A stretch of DNA of 64,000 bases from positions 434,001 to 498,000 of the forward strand of contig NZ_CP041335.1 in the NCBI RefSeq assembly GCF_008033135.1. The letters run 5' to 3'. Below, one piece after another: positions 61,388-64,000 of the stretch (positions within the stretch are counted from its first letter, which is position 1; every line of letters starts with the position of its first letter). The position numbers and the translations under genes were made by a program. A model generated the notes under the pieces. The model made no database searches. It was not told the origin of the DNA and saw only the letters and a list, made by a program, of their open reading frames with translations. The DNA is from Chitinolyticbacter meiyuanensis (GTDB lineage: Bacteria; Pseudomonadota; Gammaproteobacteria; Burkholderiales; Chitinibacteraceae).

Positions 61388-62594
61388 ATGCCATGGCCTG
61401 GGCGATGGCTTGGCGCCGCGCCTCGGCCACCCGTTCGGGGATACGTGCCTTGTCCGTGCACTCCCCAGCGATGGCACCGGCGTCCACAGCGCGTGCTGCG
61501 TTGAGTAGCCGGCGCAGGTAAGCCACCTGTGGGTAGTCGCTGTGCTCGAAGCCGGTGCGACCGCGGGCGTCGGCAAGGCAGGCATCGAGGAACTGGCCGA
61601 AGCGCTCGGGCTTGCGGAGCGCATCGCCGCGCTGGAACAACTCCAGCACCGTGCCGGGCTTGAGCTCCAGCGCGCGGTGCACCAGCAGGTGTTCGCGACA
61701 GGTGAGCAGGGCGAGATCGCGGCATTCGGCCGGGGCGCGCAACCGCTGCGACAGCGCCTCGACCAGCGGCACGCCGGCAGCCTCATGGCCGATGTGGCGC
61801 GGCAACACGTCGGCGGGCGTCACCGCCTTGCCGAGATCGTGGCACAACGCGGCGTAGCGAGTGGCCAGCGGCCAGCCTTGGCGAGCGGCGTAATCGAGCA
61901 CCAGCATCACGTGCACGCCGGTATCGACTTCCGGGTGGTAGTCGGCACGTTGCGGCACGCCCCACAACGCATCGACCTCGGGTGCGATGCGCGCCAGCGC
62001 GCCACACGCGCGCAGCACGGTGAACATGCGACTCGGCTGCTCGGCCATCAGGCCGCGTGCCAGCTCCTGCCACACCCGTTCCGGCACCAGGTGGTCGACT
62101 TCGCCATCGGCGACCATCTGCCGCATCAGGTCCAGCGTCTCGTCCGCCACATCGAAGCCGAAGCGCGCGGCAAAGCGCGCCAGCCGCAGCACCCGCACGG
62201 GATCCTCGACGAAGGCCGGCGACACATGGCGCAGCAGACGCGCGGCGATGTCGGCCTGGCCGTCGTAGGGGTCGATCACGTCGCCGGCTTCATCCTCGGC
62301 CATCGCGTTGATGGTCAGATCGCGCCGCGCCAGGTCGTCTTCCAGCGTCACGGCCGGGTCGGTGAACACGGTGAAGCCTTTATAGCCACGGCCGCTCTTG
62401 CGCTCGGTGCGGGCCAGCGCGTATTCCTCGTGGGTCTTGGGGTGCAGGAACACTGGGAAGTCCTTGCCGACCGGCTTGTAGCCCTGGCTTTCCATCTCGG
62501 CGGCAGTGGCGCCGACCACCACCCAGTCGGTGTCCTTCACCGGCAGGCCCAGCAGACGGTCGCGCACGGCGCCGCCAACCTTGTAGATCTTCAT
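61386..62594 (-). CDS. cca: CCA-adding tRNA nucleotidyltransferase with HD domain
   Basis: The protein has 402 residues. The class II nucleotidyltransferase head is [17 protein letters not shown] and [10 protein letters not shown] with the catalytic acidic pair; [13 protein letters not shown] is the conserved block. The HD phosphohydrolase domain is seen in [14 protein letters not shown] and the later HIGHEAAG. It repairs or adds 3' CCA of tRNAs. Both tRNAs in this window already encode CCA, so the role here is repair. Confidence 0.96.
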   Translation of the reverse strand: MKIYKVGGAVRDRLLGLPVKDTDWVVVGATAAEMESQGYKPVGKDFPVFLHPKTHEEYALARTERKSGRGYKGFTVFTDPAVTLEDDLARRDLTINAMAEDEAGDVIDPYDGQADIAARLLRHVSPAFVEDPVRVLRLARFAARFGFDVADETLDLMRQMVADGEVDHLVPERVWQELARGLMAEQPSRMFTVLRACGALARIAPEVDALWGVPQRADYHPEVDTGVHVMLVLDYAARQGWPLATRYAALCHDLGKAVTPADVLPRHIGHEAAGVPLVEALSQRLRAPAECRDLALLTCREHLLVHRALELKPGTVLELFQRGDALRKPERFGQFLDACLADARGRTGFEHSDYPQVAYLRRLLNAARAVDAGAIAGECTDKARIPERVAEARRQAIAQAMA

Positions 62595-62880
62595 GGCGTT
62601 TGCTTCTGTGTGATATAGCGATCGATTTTAGGTCCTCACCGCCGTGCTTGTCGCTGTGCCTGGGCCGCGATGGCGGGTGGCCAAACATGCAGACGCGCCG
62701 GCATGCAGGGTTGGGTACCGCAGGCCGGACCAGGGTTCTGCCACTGGTCGCAAGCGGGATGCGGTATCGGCCTGCCTCACGGCGCAGCGGATACCCCCGA
62801 CGGCATGGTGCGGGACCCGGAGTCGGGCAGGCAGCGCTACAATCTTTCTCGTCGCTTCCAACCCCACACGGAATCTCGCC

Positions 62881-63813
<933 letters not shown>

Positions 63814-63829
63814 CTGCATGCAGCACAAC

Positions 63830-63855
63830 AAAAAGCCGGCGCAAGCCGGCTTTTT
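63830..63855. terminator. Bidirectional terminator between cysK and the VOC-family gene
   Basis: GCCGGC-GCAA-GCCGGC is flanked by five A on the left and five T on the right. Confidence 0.92.
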
Positions 63856-63864
63856 GCTTGATGG

Positions 63865-64000
63865 TTAGACGGGAGACCACACCGCCAGTTCGTTGCCATT
63901 GGGGTCGGCAAAATGGAAGCGCCGCCCGCCGGGAAAACCGAAGATGTCGCGCACGATCTGCCCGCCTGCGGCCTGCACCCGCTGATGGGCATCCTCCAGC
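63865..64000 (-). CDS. VOC-family (glyoxalase/bleomycin resistance-like) protein, C-terminal fragment
   Basis: The minus strand encodes the last 44 residues of a protein that begins beyond the window, ending FPGGRRFHFADPNGNELAVW and a few residues before a TAA at 63865. The DPNGNELAVW tail is characteristic of vicinal-oxygen-chelate proteins. Function cannot be assigned from the fragment. Confidence 0.75.
   Translation of the reverse strand, partial: LEDAHQRVQAAGGQIVRDIFGFPGGRRFHFADPNGNELAVWSPV

Overview
The window is a GC-rich chromosomal segment of a Gram-negative bacterium, most probably a betaproteobacterium of the Neisseriales type. This rests on the mraZ-to-ftsZ division/cell-wall (dcw) order followed by lpxC, a MurE with the meso-diaminopimelate motif, MsbA and LPS-core genes, the MetX-MetW pair and an RstA/RstB pair. 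The taxon is an inference; no 16S rRNA gene is present.

Layout. 1-7.3 kb: the end of a surface-polysaccharide locus (CDP-glucose 4,6-dehydratase, sugar C-methyltransferase, Gfo/Idh oxidoreductase, GT2, AsnB-type amidotransferase, and an oppositely oriented GT4). 7.3-10.65 kb: a decayed junction. A UDP-N-acetylhexosamine dehydrogenase-type gene carries a nonsense codon, frameshifts and an IS3-family element that replaces part of it; upstream of it lies a second, heavily degraded IS3-type transposase. 10.7-18 kb, minus strand: cysND, rsfS, nadD, a small chorismate mutase, proA and rstBA. 18-23.4 kb: def, a cold-shock gene, pth, an orphan ParA-like ATPase, a CobW-type GTPase, an unknown protein, and msrP preceded by a 59-residue membrane protein. 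23.5-41.8 kb: the complete dcw cluster behind a recognisable promoter and MraZ operator repeats, then lpxC. 41.8-53.1 kb: a small membrane protein, rsmE, msbA and an LPS-core locus (GT2, UDP-glucuronate 4-epimerase, three GT9, two GT4, one O-antigen ligase-like protein) whose reading frames overlap one another and run into metX-metW. 54.9-64 kb: an oxidoreductase, a metallopeptidase, two tRNA-Lys genes, gloA, nhaD, a phosphoketolase, cca, cysK and the edge of a VOC-family gene.

The most unusual signal is a pair of related, roughly 118-bp intergenic elements. One lies between ddl and ftsQ, the other, inverted, between ftsZ and lpxC. They share sequence blocks and a central 6-bp hairpin in which two base pairs differ between copies but stay paired, which suggests selection on structure. 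Other points worth checking are the IS3 insertion with a deletion, MsrP without an adjacent MsrQ but with a tiny membrane protein, and the translationally coupled LPS-core/methionine operon.
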